Assembly: GCA_905221605.1 (NCBI GenBank) | Contig: CAJNDS010000288.1 | Coordinates: 1-64,000 of the forward strand | Origin: Symbiodinium natans | Lineage: Eukaryota; Sar; Dinophyceae; Suessiales; Symbiodiniaceae | Reading direction: 5' to 3' | Length of the DNA stretch: 64,000 nucleotides | Shown here: piece after piece, positions 22,168 to 33,218 of the stretch | How positions within the stretch are numbered: the first letter of the stretch is position 1 | How the letters are laid out: each line of letters starts with the position of its first letter | Notes under the pieces: model-generated | Seen by the model: only the letters and a program-made list of their open reading frames with translations | What the model was told of the DNA's origin: nothing | The model's database searches: none | Program-made: the position numbers and the translations under genes

Positions 22168-25100
22168 GATGATCAAACACTTGCCTTCGTCCGCGACAAA
22201 GTTGCCCAAGTTGATTTCAAATTTGTTCGGGCCTCATGATGCCATGTCGGCTCACAAGGTCGGCTACGTTTGACATCATGGCTGAGCCGCGCTCATCCCA
22301 CAAAGCTCGCGGCAGCTGTTGTGCGTCATCTTGGAGTAGCGGTGGGCATCCAGGCAAAGCACGCAAACGTGCGCCTCACGCGGTGATGGATTGGACAATT
22401 GGACAAAAGATTAGGAACTACATAGTACTTAGTACACGTACTCCCAACACGGCAAACAACAAATGAAAAAGTGGGGAGAGGTCGACAGGGAATTCGAACG
22501 CCCCTTCCAGGGGCCGCGGCTCGTCGAATTGCTTTGCGTGTGCCCATGCCGGGTTGCACAAACCTCAACTTTCGGCTGTTGCGGGAGCTCAACTTTTTCA
22601 AGATTCCTGCAGTAGCAAGAAAAGTCGGAAGTCTCTGCGCGCTCAACCTAAGGGCATTCTGCTGGGCGGAGAGCTCTGCAGTTGTACCGGAGTACTGCCA
22701 TCCGCGGTAGATCCCACACCTCATCACATGCAGCCGTTGTCCATTTTGTGGACAATTAGCGCGTGAGCACAACGCTGGGCACCAGCACGTGTCAATTAGC
22801 TTCACGGGATGCTCTTTGAACGTCCTGCGGCAGCTGGTTCGAGCTCAGTTCTAGTAGTCACACCTTTATCTCGAGCGCCGTCGAACAACAATGTCACTAG
22901 TGCATGTATGGACCACGACCGTCTAGCAAGAAAGCGTTGGCAACGCCATGCGAGGACGTTGACCACAGTTTTGGACGCCTCGACCCGAATCTTCTTACAG
23001 TTTGTGGTTGGGCGCAGGTCAATTCACACTTCTGCAGGCCGCAGCAATCATTTTTGCATGGTCAGTTGACGGTTGAAGTCCCCGGGTTCACTGCTGCTGA
23101 AATTCTAGGTCTATACCTGCTCTCCTACCAATTGAAGGAAAAACGGAGTCCAGTTGGTGACGATTGAATCCATAGTGGTGCCATCGGCTTCGTCCACCTA
23201 GCATGGCCGACTTCGCATTGCAAAAGAAAACGGCCTGATAAAGAACACGCAAACAAGCGACCCGGAAACTCGACCGTGAACTGCCGGCGGAACCTCCTAG
23301 CTCCACTTCTGTCAAAACAAGTCGGCTGCACCACGCAACGCTCTTCCTGGAGGAGTGCGTTGATGATGCTGGACCTTGGAGTTGGGGGGTTCTTGCGTCG
23401 CAAAGCAACTGGCCGCTGAAAGCCAGGGCATTCATACAGCTCAGGAACGCTTGCCGGGGCTCTTCTTGTTGCTGCTACTGCTTTGCTGTTGGGGCGGTTC
23501 TACTGCAAGCGTAAGCGTGAAGCGAGCAGCCATCGACGGGTTGGATTCGAACCAAGCTTTGTTTCTGGCAGGCCCATGACCAATGCTAGGATGCCCTTGA
23601 TTGGAACGAGCTGGTGAAAGGGCGCCGCTTTCCACCATTTGGCTGCCCGATGATCGCCACCTGCAGCACGCTCTTAAGACGATGACAACACTAGAGGTAT
23701 ACAGGCGGTGACACTATAGCTCCTTTACAAGCAAACAGCTGCGCCTTCATGGCGTTCTCCATCTCTTCAGCCCGCCGCTGCCTCAGCAAGCAAGAGAATC
23801 AGCTGTTTTTGCTCTTGTGGAAACTTTGTGGCTCAAGGGTCTGTGGCATATGCTGTAGAGTGTCTTCTAGCTTATGAGCCTTCTTACCCAGGGGCTGAGG
23901 TGTTTACGCATAGGCTCGTGTCTGAAACCCCATACTGCGAACTCATGTGAACTCATGTGAACTCAAATCTCATCCGCGATGTCCCAAGAAAGCTAAAGTT
24001 GCAATCGCTTCATCCCCGCACACAGAACTCAGTGCCGCAAGGCCCAGGCTGAAGGACGTAGTCCCTTGCCTGCACATAATCTGGGTATGGCCATGATCCG
24101 TCCGACCTTCTTGACGGAATGCAATTTGGACAGCGCTTCCACTACATTCATGGGTGCAGAGCACAGTCGGATCGTTCAAAATCTCAGAATCCAAGGGGTG
24201 TATACAACCGGCGTTCCTCTAATGACTGGCACCCTATAACTACCCTCAAATGTCCACTTTGGGACCCGGCATGTAAAGCATCAGTGGTTTGCATGAATTA
24301 TGCCAAGGGCATCCGAATAATCGAGTTGGTTGCCATCACTCCAACTTGCCCACTTTGCACAATACAGAAATCCAACTGAACCAGCCACCGTTCCAACAAA
24401 GCATGCGGTGTGAAAAGGACTGTGGCGCGTCAAACTCAAAAACCCTAAACGCTCAAACTCAAAACATCTCAAAACTATCCCGGGTGGACCGGCCTCTTTG
24501 GTCGGGAGTGAGCGCTGGGGAGCCTCACATTTGGCTTTTCGGGTGTTCGGCCCTGCAGTGGACCTCTCTCCTAAAAGCGGAAACAACGGTCTATCCACTA
24601 TCCGCCCCCGCTCGTGGGGCGAGGCGCTAGGGAAAAACCGGTCACCTTTAGCAGGTCACCCGTGAGAGAGGGAGAGAGAGAGAGAGAGGGAAGAGCGCAA
24701 CGCAGAGAGCCAGAGAGAGAGGGAGAGAGAGAGAGAGGCAGAGAAAGTGATGCTGTTGTGCGCGCGCTCGTGCGAGGGTTTAGGGTCCACAGAGTTTAGG
24801 GTTTAGGTCTCAGGAAAAAGCTACCTAAGCCCCCCCCTCTGCGGCACCACTCAAGCAATCTCAGTCTCCGGTTGCCACCCCCCTTCCCCCGCAACAACCT
24901 GCAGGCCTGTAGGTAGGTATGGGGATGATAGATGCCAAGGTGTAGGGCTTCGCTTTCTGCGTGGCAGGGGCCGGCCCATGCCGCTAGGCCAAAAATCATT
25001 GGTTCATATGTAATGAAAATATAATAAAACATGAATATATATATATATATGTATATGTATATATATATACATACATGGCTGAATTGGTTTAAATGGCTTG

Positions 25101-28100
25101 ACTTACACTTATATTCTATGAGCTCCCATAAGTCTCGACTCAAGTATGGGCCACGAAAGTGACAAAAGATAGGTCGCCGGGGTTTGCTGGACCAAATGGC
25201 GCGTACGCGTGCAGATGCAAAAGTGATCCAATGAGGGTTTGATTGACTTAGCTGCTTGCCAGTGCTTGCCTGCCATAACTGGAATGCACACAGAAATGAG
25301 CTGTGTGCGAAAATCAGAAGAGACAAGCTACCAATAGATCGGAACAGGATTGGTCCACAAGAGCCTCGATGACCGACAAACAATACTGTACTTAAACAAG
25401 AGCGAAAGCAAAAGGCTGAGTAGTCTGGGGTGGCCGCATCCAGCCAATACTTGCCAATCCGCCTGCCGTCATCATGCATCACAGCAGCCTCGGAGACGGG
25501 ACAAGAAGTCGCAACGCTTTTTTGAGTAGGGGGTGCAAGCGCACATCGATCCCTCACCCGCTGCAGTGTTTGCAACCATGGACCTGGTCGCAACCCTGAA
25601 ACTCGTATCTACCGGCAGCAACACCTGAACACCGAGAGAGCTTCCCCAAATGGACCTGGCAAAGGGTGCAGAGTACCGGTGAAGTGGACAATGCAGGGCC
25701 CCCCACTTTGAGCCCCGGGTCCAGTGCACCAAGAGGGTCAGCGGGATGATGTGCATAGTATCTGGCACCAGCTTCCCGGAGCGACGATGAACGAAAGTTG
25801 TGCCAGTTTTGGCCTACGCAATTATATTCTTTACAGCCCATGTGCCTCAGTGACTTCCACTTCTCTTCTGGCATGTCCAACGTGAGCCACGGCAAAGTGG
25901 GTCCTGTGGCAAGACTCGCATTGGATCCACGTTCGACGGGCGCGAGGTCCCGTGCACATGCGATGTAGGGCCCCGTGCAATGCAGCTACATAGAGCTGAG
26001 TTTGCCCCCATTGCCCTCTGCCTTAGGGCCAGTTCCCGCCCGCTCGCCTGTCGGCAGGCCGCTCTCTGAGTCGCTGGGCCCACTGACTTCCTGCGCGGCT
26101 CTTTTTCTTCTTCAAGCTGGAAGCTGAGACTCTCATTGCTCATGGACTACATGTTTCATTGCGGGTCAGGGCCAGATCGGCAATGCAGCAGAGCTGTGGT
26201 TATCAAGCCCTTGGTCCTCATCCTCCTCGAAATCGGCCTCTGCCTCTCAATGGCGACATACAGTTCCGAAGTCGTGCGCAGGTCCTAGATCCTAGGTGTT
26301 CAAAAAACTATCTGGCACTTCTTGACGGGCAAGGCTTTGGAACAGGGGGGAAACATGGGGAAACCATGGGACAAGCTGACTTTGCAAAGATGCCCAACCG
26401 GCTTTGGCTGACATGATGGGACTGATCAACGACAGTCCCAAAACGAGATGCCTGAGACAAACGCTACATGTGTCATTGGGCCGCACATGATGTGTTCTGG
26501 AGTCAGCATTTTCAAAATGTTTCAAACGTCCTTGCCCGCCTGTGCTACATCCGAGCCTGACTGAAATCCCTATTCCCCCTTAGTAGGCAGCTGGCCACCT
26601 CTTCCTCGTCACCTTCTCCATCCGTCTGCTCTTGGCTCTCAAGGCCTTGCAAAGCCCAAGAGAGCCAATTCGAGGTGCCTACTCAAGACATCCAATGACA
26701 TCCCCCCTTGAAGCCTTCCAAGTACATGCGATCTTCGTCGGTCTGCATGAATGCGGTGCCAGGGTTCTCCTGCACATCAACGTAACACTTGACTCAAGAC
26801 CCCTGCTCGGTAAACAAAGAGATCACAAGGCTATTTTTGCTCGTCGCACCCAAGATCGAAGAGTTCAGACATTGTCAGACAATGCTTTTGCACCTCTTCC
26901 CGGTGCTGGAGATGTCCGACCTCCAGGAGGAGCCGGTCATGGAGGTCATCCTGCACTCTGCACGTTTCTTCACGGGCGTAGCATGCGTAGCTGAGGGAAT
27001 CCAACCGAAGTTTCCCCAATCCTGGTCTGACCATTTTGTGCTAAGCAACCCGTCTGGGGCTCGGGCCATACCTTGATTCTTCTTTGCCGAGATGATCACC
27101 TGCTGCTTTCGGACCGCAGGGACAAGAACGCATGCAGCATTCATATTTTTTGTATGCCTTTTCACTTTGCGTTTCCTGGTCTGCGAAAACATGCGAAAGT
27201 GTGCGCGAGTAGACCTGCCCGGTCAAGGTGACTAACAACAAGTACCATCCCCCCCCCCCCCCCCCCCCCCCCGGCATGGATTTTGGACGAGCGTTACGCC
27301 TGGGCACACTCACTTTTCAAACTCAGAAGAACCTAGGGGGAGGCCGCTGCCACCCCAATGCCAGGATCGCGGCCGGATCTCCCACCCCAAGCTCGTAGCA
27401 GTCGTTCAAGTAGGGGCCGATGAAGGTGTTCTCCGCCTTGTTGGCGATGAGGATGATCCTTTGCTGGTTTGGCACTATCCCAGGCTGTCGCATGCCTGCT
27501 TGGCTCTTGCTTCACTTCAAAATTCAAACTCAACACAACCAGCTCACGATTTTAAGAAAGCGTGTCGAAACATTTTCGCATGGGCACCAGTCTCTGCCGC
27601 CCCCCCCCCCCCCCCCCCCCCCCAGCTGTGGCGAGAGATGAGCAGCACTAAAGTCTTGGGGTTCCCACGGAACGTCCCGGGGCGTCTCCGTCTTGAAGAG
27701 GTCCCGATAACGATCTGCCTGAGCAAAGCTTGGGCACTTGGAGCGGCTGGTTTGGGGGGCCAGGGGACACCGGGTCAGATGCCCACTTGTGACACAGAAG
27801 TCGAAACAGACTACAAATCCAGCCCCCGAGCCCATCCCAAACTCAATTGACTCACTTCTACTTTTGCTACCGAAGGCCCATCCGAGCTCGGGACATTCCC
27901 TGCACCTTCTCGCAGCATCTTAGCAATCGCAAGATCGCTCGGCGTGATCTGGCTCGAGTGATCGAGGTGTTATCCCCTATAGCCGTTGGGCGGGATAGTG
28001 CAGAATGACATCTGTCAGCTATCTTCCGCACGAAGCTGGAGAAGCCATGATGAAGCATGGCAGCAAAATGACGTCATACAAGCTTTCAAGGTGAACAGAT

Positions 28101-30113
28101 GTGAAAAAGCAAACAAAAGAAAGCGCGGCTGGCAGACGCCCTCCTGTGCATCGATGAGGAAAAGGATCGCATGCGCCTCAAGGGACTCAACGCTTTCACT
28201 CAAGAGTTGCCCGTTTCCCCCCCTTCATCTCTTTTTTTCTTCGCTTGTTCTGTGGGGTTGTTAGATTTTAAGCTACCCTCCTCCTCCTCCTCCTCCCGCC
28301 ATGTCTCAACCTTCAACCCACCAAAAGACCCCAATGATGAAAACCATTCTACACAGACACACATTTACACACCCAAAAGCGCCCAAAGCCCTAGACATCC
28401 AAAGAAGTCAAGAACAGCCCTTAAGCTCACATGCGTGTGTAGAAATCGCACGGCACTGCGACTACCTGATTCCTACACCTTATACCTACTATAGAAACTT
28501 GATCTAAGAAGACCATTTCCATTTTCTACGGTCATATGGGTTTTCTATCGGGTGCGGCATGCTATGTATGGGGTGGGGTATGTTATTCTCTATGTGGGTA
28601 TGCGTGGTTCCATAGATTGGTTTTCATCATTTGGGTATTGGATTGGGGTCTGTTGGTGGGTTGAAGGTTGAGGCATGTGCTGTTATGGTTTGGGTGCTAA
28701 GGGGTGGCGCACGGTTAGAAAAAGGAACTCCCGACAATCCCCGGAGCCCAACCCCAGAGTATCGCCAGAGAATCCCTGGAGTGCCCAACCCCAGAGTATC
28801 AGAATCCCAGAATCCCCAGAGAATCACATAAATTCCACACCATGAGCTGAAGGGTTCTCCCGCGACTTCTCGTGTGAATCGGGCACTGAATTTGCTCGCA
28901 GAAGCTATCGCGTGCTAGCACGCTCCGGACCATAACTGCCGCGCTGTCAAAATTCCACCCCTTAGCTTGTTCCGTTCATGGGGAGTTCATGCTGCTGCTC
29001 ATGTGGGCATGCCGTCGCCTCCGCGATCGCTTTCCACACCTGCTCTTGCATGGACTGCCTCGGGGCTCAATAGCAATGCGGCGGCAAAGCTACTAGTACT
29101 AAAGAGTTCCTTTGGGGAAATGCTTGCTTAATCTTAGCGACTGACATATGCCGTGTCCCAGAAGTCTCTTCTGCAACCCAGCAGCAGTAGCGTATTTGCG
29201 GAGGTCTCCGTCGGGCTCTCCAGACCCCCGGTGTCAATGACTCGAAGCAGAAGCCTTCAATCGCATCACTCTTGCACAAAGGTTGGGGAGCTTTTTGGAT
29301 TTCAGGCTCTTCACATCGTAGTCCGAGATCCAAAACACTACACTAGAAACACGCACCGGTTGAAAGCAGGTTGAAAGCAGCCTTGGCAAACTTGGCATCC
29401 GGCCCATAGAGCACTGCTAGTGCATCTTTGCGATCGCGCGTGGTGCCTGTCGAGGTCAGCAGGAAAGCATATCATGAAGAGGGCATTCGAACTGTTCTAA
29501 ACCTAGCGAGACTGACTGCGCATGCAGCTCTTCAAAGGGCTCAGGACAGAGAAGTATCAGACATCTCTCGGGGCGATTGATATCCAGCTACATGCTGTGA
29601 CGGTCTGTGTCCAGCTACATGCTACATCTCGAGCAATGGCTGCTTGATGATGAGAGTTGGACATAGTTGAACCATGGTTGAAAACTCTTCTGGGCAGCCG
29701 TCCGCTCGGGCAGCCCGGGTCTGTCTGTGAATGGTGGGGGCTTGGTCACAACATGTCACAACTTCCCAGGAAGATGGGGTGTGCGGCGTGCGGACAGAAG
29801 AAGTTTAACACAAAGTCCAAGGAAGGCACGAATTTCCTAACAAGTTAACTACGAGATTGCCAGTGGTTGCCTGCGCGCTCGCTGATAATGGCTCTGTGGT
29901 CCAAGTCCTTCTTCTTCCGTCGCGTACCTCTCACTGCTTAGAGCATTTCTGCGTATCAGATTTGGGTCTCGGTTGTTGGCCGTTGGTTGATGTCTCTTGT
30001 TTTTTGCGGGAACTGCCCGTGCAGCCGAGGTCACCAGACTGCAAGCGATTGAACAAAGTGGACTTGCCCACGTTTGGCCGGCCAACAATTGCGATGGAGA
30101 TGGGCTGGATGTC
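22168..30113 (-). CDS. der: Der/EngA-like GTPase, 5' block: domain 1, acidic linker and start of domain 2
   Basis: Domain 1 exons: 30035-30113 (AIVGRPNVGKSTLFNRL, G1), 29871-29927 (DHRAIISERA), 29404-29446 (GTTRDRKD, G2), 29200-29254 (RVIDTGGLESP, G3), 29013-29054 (MQEQVWKAIAEAT) and 27362-27458 (ILIANKAEN, G4; YELGVGDPAA). Then 26894-26950 (DDLHDRLLLEVGHL), 26715-26769 and acidic stretches near 26.6 and 26.2 kb form the linker. Domain 2: 23629-23660 (VAIIGQPNGGK), 23319-23374 (SSIINALLQEERCVVQPT), 23129-23187 (SDGTTMDSIVTNW), a stretch near 22.83-22.95 kb (LLFDGARDKG) and 22168-22232 (NLGNFVADEGKCLII). Junction phases agree, and the TRD-to-DTGG spacing is 16 residues as in bacterial Der. Most donors are GC. 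In domain 2, G1 is GQPNGGK instead of GRPNVGK and G2 is TTMD instead of TTRD. The N-terminus and the DTAG motif were not found. Confidence 0.9.
24660..24810. repeat. GA microsatellite followed by TTTAGGG repeats
   Basis: A GAGAGGGAGA run at 24662-24746 is followed at 24774-24808 by several TTTAGGG-type units. These are in the opposite orientation to the CCCTAAA arrays at 20 and 32 kb. The block lies within the domain-2 side of the Der gene. Confidence 0.75.
25034..25078. repeat. AT dinucleotide microsatellite
   Basis: ATATAT and GTATAT units for about 45 bases, intronic in Der. A minus-strand open frame of 265 codons across it (24796-25593) is not supported; its middle is only Ile-Tyr repeats. 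Confidence 0.85.
27248..27624. repeat. Two poly-C tracts flanking a Der exon
   Basis: C runs at 27248-27272 and 27599-27623 bracket the exon carrying ANKAEN (27362-27458). Confidence 0.8.
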
Positions 30114-30119
30114 CTGCAC

Positions 30120-32600
30120 AGGTGCACTGCAGAGTACACCAATGTCAAATACTGGATAAGCATAAGCACGCGTAATGCGCGTTTTAGGAAGCCCCTCCGT
30201 CGCATTTGGCTGTCCTATGCTCGAAGGCAGACTACAGGCTCGGGAAATCTTGCACCGCACTCCTCCGGAACATCTCGCTGGAATTGCTGACGACCTGTGT
30301 GACCAAAGCTTGCGCACATTATCTCTGGGTGCGCCATGAGTTGCCAGTAGGTGCCGGCGGCTGAGGCTCAACCATCGGAACTTTGATGACAAAGCATACT
30401 ATAAGCTAACGCACGAATATGCAGCAAACTTGCCTATTCAGCTCTCACGGCTGCAGCCCAAGATTTGAAAGTTTTGGCCGAGCGTTCTGGAGCATGTTTT
30501 CCAGCGTCAACAGGATTTGGGGCTATGCAGTGCAGGTTTTCCGCAGTTCCTAGCAACCTGAAATGCAGGTTTTCTGCAGTTCCTAGCAACCTGAACGGAG
30601 GTCTCAGCAAGTCCATGACTGTCTTGGCCTTGGGAGTCTTCTTTGTGCTCAACATTGCTTCTGCTTCTAGGCAGGCCTCTAAAAGCTCTGCCTGCGTGTT
30701 AGGCCCCGGGGGCCGATCCCAGCTTGCTGCCATTGCTGCTGCAAAGCTACGAAACTTCCTGAATATTGAGATGTGATGCGGCGGGCATAAGCTGTTAAAG
30801 AGAGATACGAGAGCCTTTTTAGTCCCCTCTCAGCCTGTCTACTCCACGCGTCGAAGAGCCTACGGTGTGGGGCGGAAAGGGAGAGCAGGGGGAGGGGGAG
30901 AGCAGGAGGAGAGCGATGTGACGCGGAGGAAAGAGGAGAAAAGAGAGAAAAGAAAAGAGCGAAGGGAAAAGGGCAAGGCCAGAGAGTTCTCTGGGAGCTG
31001 GAGCTGGGAGCTAACGTGACACATGACTGCTCGCGAAACAAGCACCAAATCTGCCTCCCGCAACCCAAAACGCCAGCATGCAGCTTAGTTGCTGGTGGGA
31101 ATTCGCATGGCGAAGAATCGGCTTGCAATGGCCGGCCTGTGCCAACGGATGATGTCCTTCTTCGTTGGTTTTGCGGAGTCGTTGCCTTCAATCTAAGCTG
31201 AGCTGAGAATAAGCATGCGACTCTCAATGCAGATTTCTGAGATGCAAAATGCGCAAACGTGAGATCGAGTGAGCGAGCGAGCGAGAGAGAGTGAGAGAGA
31301 ATCACGGACAGGTATGTCAGTCAACTCTGGGTGATTATGCATGGGTGTGCCACTGTGGTGCGAGATGCACTTGCGGTTGGGCTGTTGCTTCACAAGCAAC
31401 CGGCTTGGGGAATGCCACATGAAAGCAAGAGCGTCGGATTGCACCAACAGCGCAAGCAAGTTCATTCAACTCGTCAGCGTTTTTAACCTAAGGGGTATCG
31501 TCACGGATATAGAGAGAGAGAGAGAGAGGATGAGTCTTGGGTTTGCTCCCCGCAAGGTGGTTTTCCAATCTCGGCCCTCGAAGCTGCAAAAAAAGCGCAG
31601 CAGCACACTGACATCTCACAGAATGGCGCATTCCCTTGTGTTACGCACAAGGTTCATGTAGATGCAGCTGTGCCTGTGCAAGTCTCTTTTCGCACATGCG
31701 CGGGTCGCAGGGGCGATGTTAATGTGTCAATGCCAGCAGAAGCGTGGAACGTCGCAGAGGCATCTTGTTCGCAACGCGTGCGCGTGGCAAAGTGTCTGAC
31801 GGGATTTCACAAACTATTCCATCCTAGAGCGGGCCTTTCCTGAGCCTCGCTTTCGAGATGTATTTTGTTGCCAAGTGCAAAAATGTTGAAGTGAGTTCAG
31901 CCTGATGACACGACTATGCCATACGATTCCAGACCGTCGCGCGACATCCAAGGAGCGAAAGCATGCCTATGCAGGGTTGCACATGTCGTGAACGGAGGGC
32001 CTCAGTACCGAAGTGCTGCGACAAAGAGGGCTATTCCATGCTTTTGCCGAACAAGCTGTGACAGCTTAAGCTTCTTCAGTCTGGTGCCCTCCGAGCCCGG
32101 ACTCCTGCTACGTCGTGGGAGCAGGAGGTGGCCCCGGAAGCCACACAAGGGCCTTGCTGGCATACCACTTTAATGGCCCTTGTGGCCCAGCACGTGCACC
32201 CACTCACGAGCGAAGCGGACGCGCCCCAACTCCACCTGGCACGATTGAGACTTAGCATAAAATCGGTCAGACATAAGGCAGCACTCCTATGCCCGCCAAA
32301 AGTTTACATCCGCGGCATCCCAAAGGCGTGTGTTTCAACATTCGGATCCCTAAACCCGAAACCCGAAACCCTGAAACCCTGAACCAGAAACAGCGGACAC
32401 CTTCCGGCAGAGTCGGCCAGACTTCAGCGGCCGGGATATTCGGAGGCCGGCCCCAGCCTCGCTTCGTACCAGGGATTGCCAGGGATGTCCTACAAAAGGA
32501 GGGGTGTATACGTATATACAATATATAATATACAATATATAGTTTAATTAAGTAACCAATATCTGTATATATATATATGGTTCAGCGTCGAGCGTCCTGG
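30120..32600. other. Upstream flank of Der, no confirmed exon
   Basis: The 5' part of Der should lie here. A stretch at 30590-30690 reads on the minus strand as AELLEACLEAEAMLSTKK and TVMDLL, which may be an exon. At 30531-30595 a 33-base unit (GCAGTTCCTAGCAACCTGAA core) occurs twice in tandem. A GA run is at 31503-31530. A degenerate CCCGAAA/CCCTGAA patch is at 32349-32390, and AT-rich microsatellites at 32505-32580. Nothing else recognised. Confidence 0.45.
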
Positions 32601-33060
32601 GCCCCCCCCCCCCCCCCCCCCCCCCAAGTCTACTCTACGGTCCCTAAACCCTAAACCCTAAACCCTAAACCCCCAAACCCTAAACCCTAAACCCTAAACC
32701 CTAAAACCTAAACCCTAACCCTAAACCCTAAACCTTAAGTCTTAAACCTTAAACCCTAAACCCTAAAACCCTGAACCCTAAACCCTAACCCTAAAACCAA
32801 CCCCCAACCACACCACAGGGGGGGGGGGGATCATCTTAGTACCCCATCCGCGGGGAAAACCCTAAACCCTAAACCCTAAACTAAACCCTAAACCTAAACT
32901 AAAACCCTAAACCCTAAACCCCTAAACCTAAACCCTAAAACCCTAAACCCTAAACCGACTAAACCCTAAACCCTAAACCCTAAAACCCACCAACCCCCAA
33001 CCACACACAGGGGGGGGGGGGGTGGGGGGTTGGGAGGGGAGGGGGGGGGGGCCCGCCGGG
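32600..33060. repeat. Interstitial CCCTAAA telomeric array with poly-C/poly-G blocks
   Basis: A poly-C run (32603-32625) is followed by about 170 bases of CCCTAAA units, then a short ACCAACCCCCAACCACA segment and poly-G (32819-32829). The same series repeats: CCCTAAA units (32860-32990), CACCAACCCCCAACCACAC and poly-G (33009-33050). Units include CCCTAAA, CCCTAA and CCTAAA variants. The two modules of about 200 bases look like a tandem duplication. This is the Arabidopsis-type telomere motif also used by dinoflagellates. Confidence 0.92.
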
Positions 33061-33065
33061 GCTGA

Positions 33066-33128
33066 ATCATATATATATATATATATATGTGTGTGTCTGT
33101 GTGTCTCTGTGTGTGTGTATATATCTGC
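33066..33128. repeat. AT then GT microsatellite
   Basis: ATATAT for about 20 bases then GTGTGTCT units. It lies between the telomeric array and the 3' end of the OTU gene. Confidence 0.85.
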
Positions 33129-33218
33129 GTGTGTCCGTCGTGGCCTCTTCTATGAGCTCTACAGGACCTGTTGCGCACGTCGCGGCCCAGCCTACATTTC
33201 GAGCTCTGCTTTTGCAGG

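Noticed and set aside
23490-23640. GGTTCGAATCC on the minus strand, like a tRNA B box
   Set aside because: No matching A box, acceptor stem or anticodon arm could be folded, and the neighbouring bases belong to a Der exon.
24796-25593. 265-codon minus-strand frame
   Set aside because: Its middle is Ile-Tyr from an AT microsatellite and no part resembles a protein family.
26789-27076. Plus-strand frame resembling a helical protein exon (NKEITRLFLLVAPKIEEF)
   Set aside because: The minus strand of the same DNA carries DDLHDRLLLEVGHLQ, which fits the Der chain in sequence order and phase; the plus frame is a shadow.
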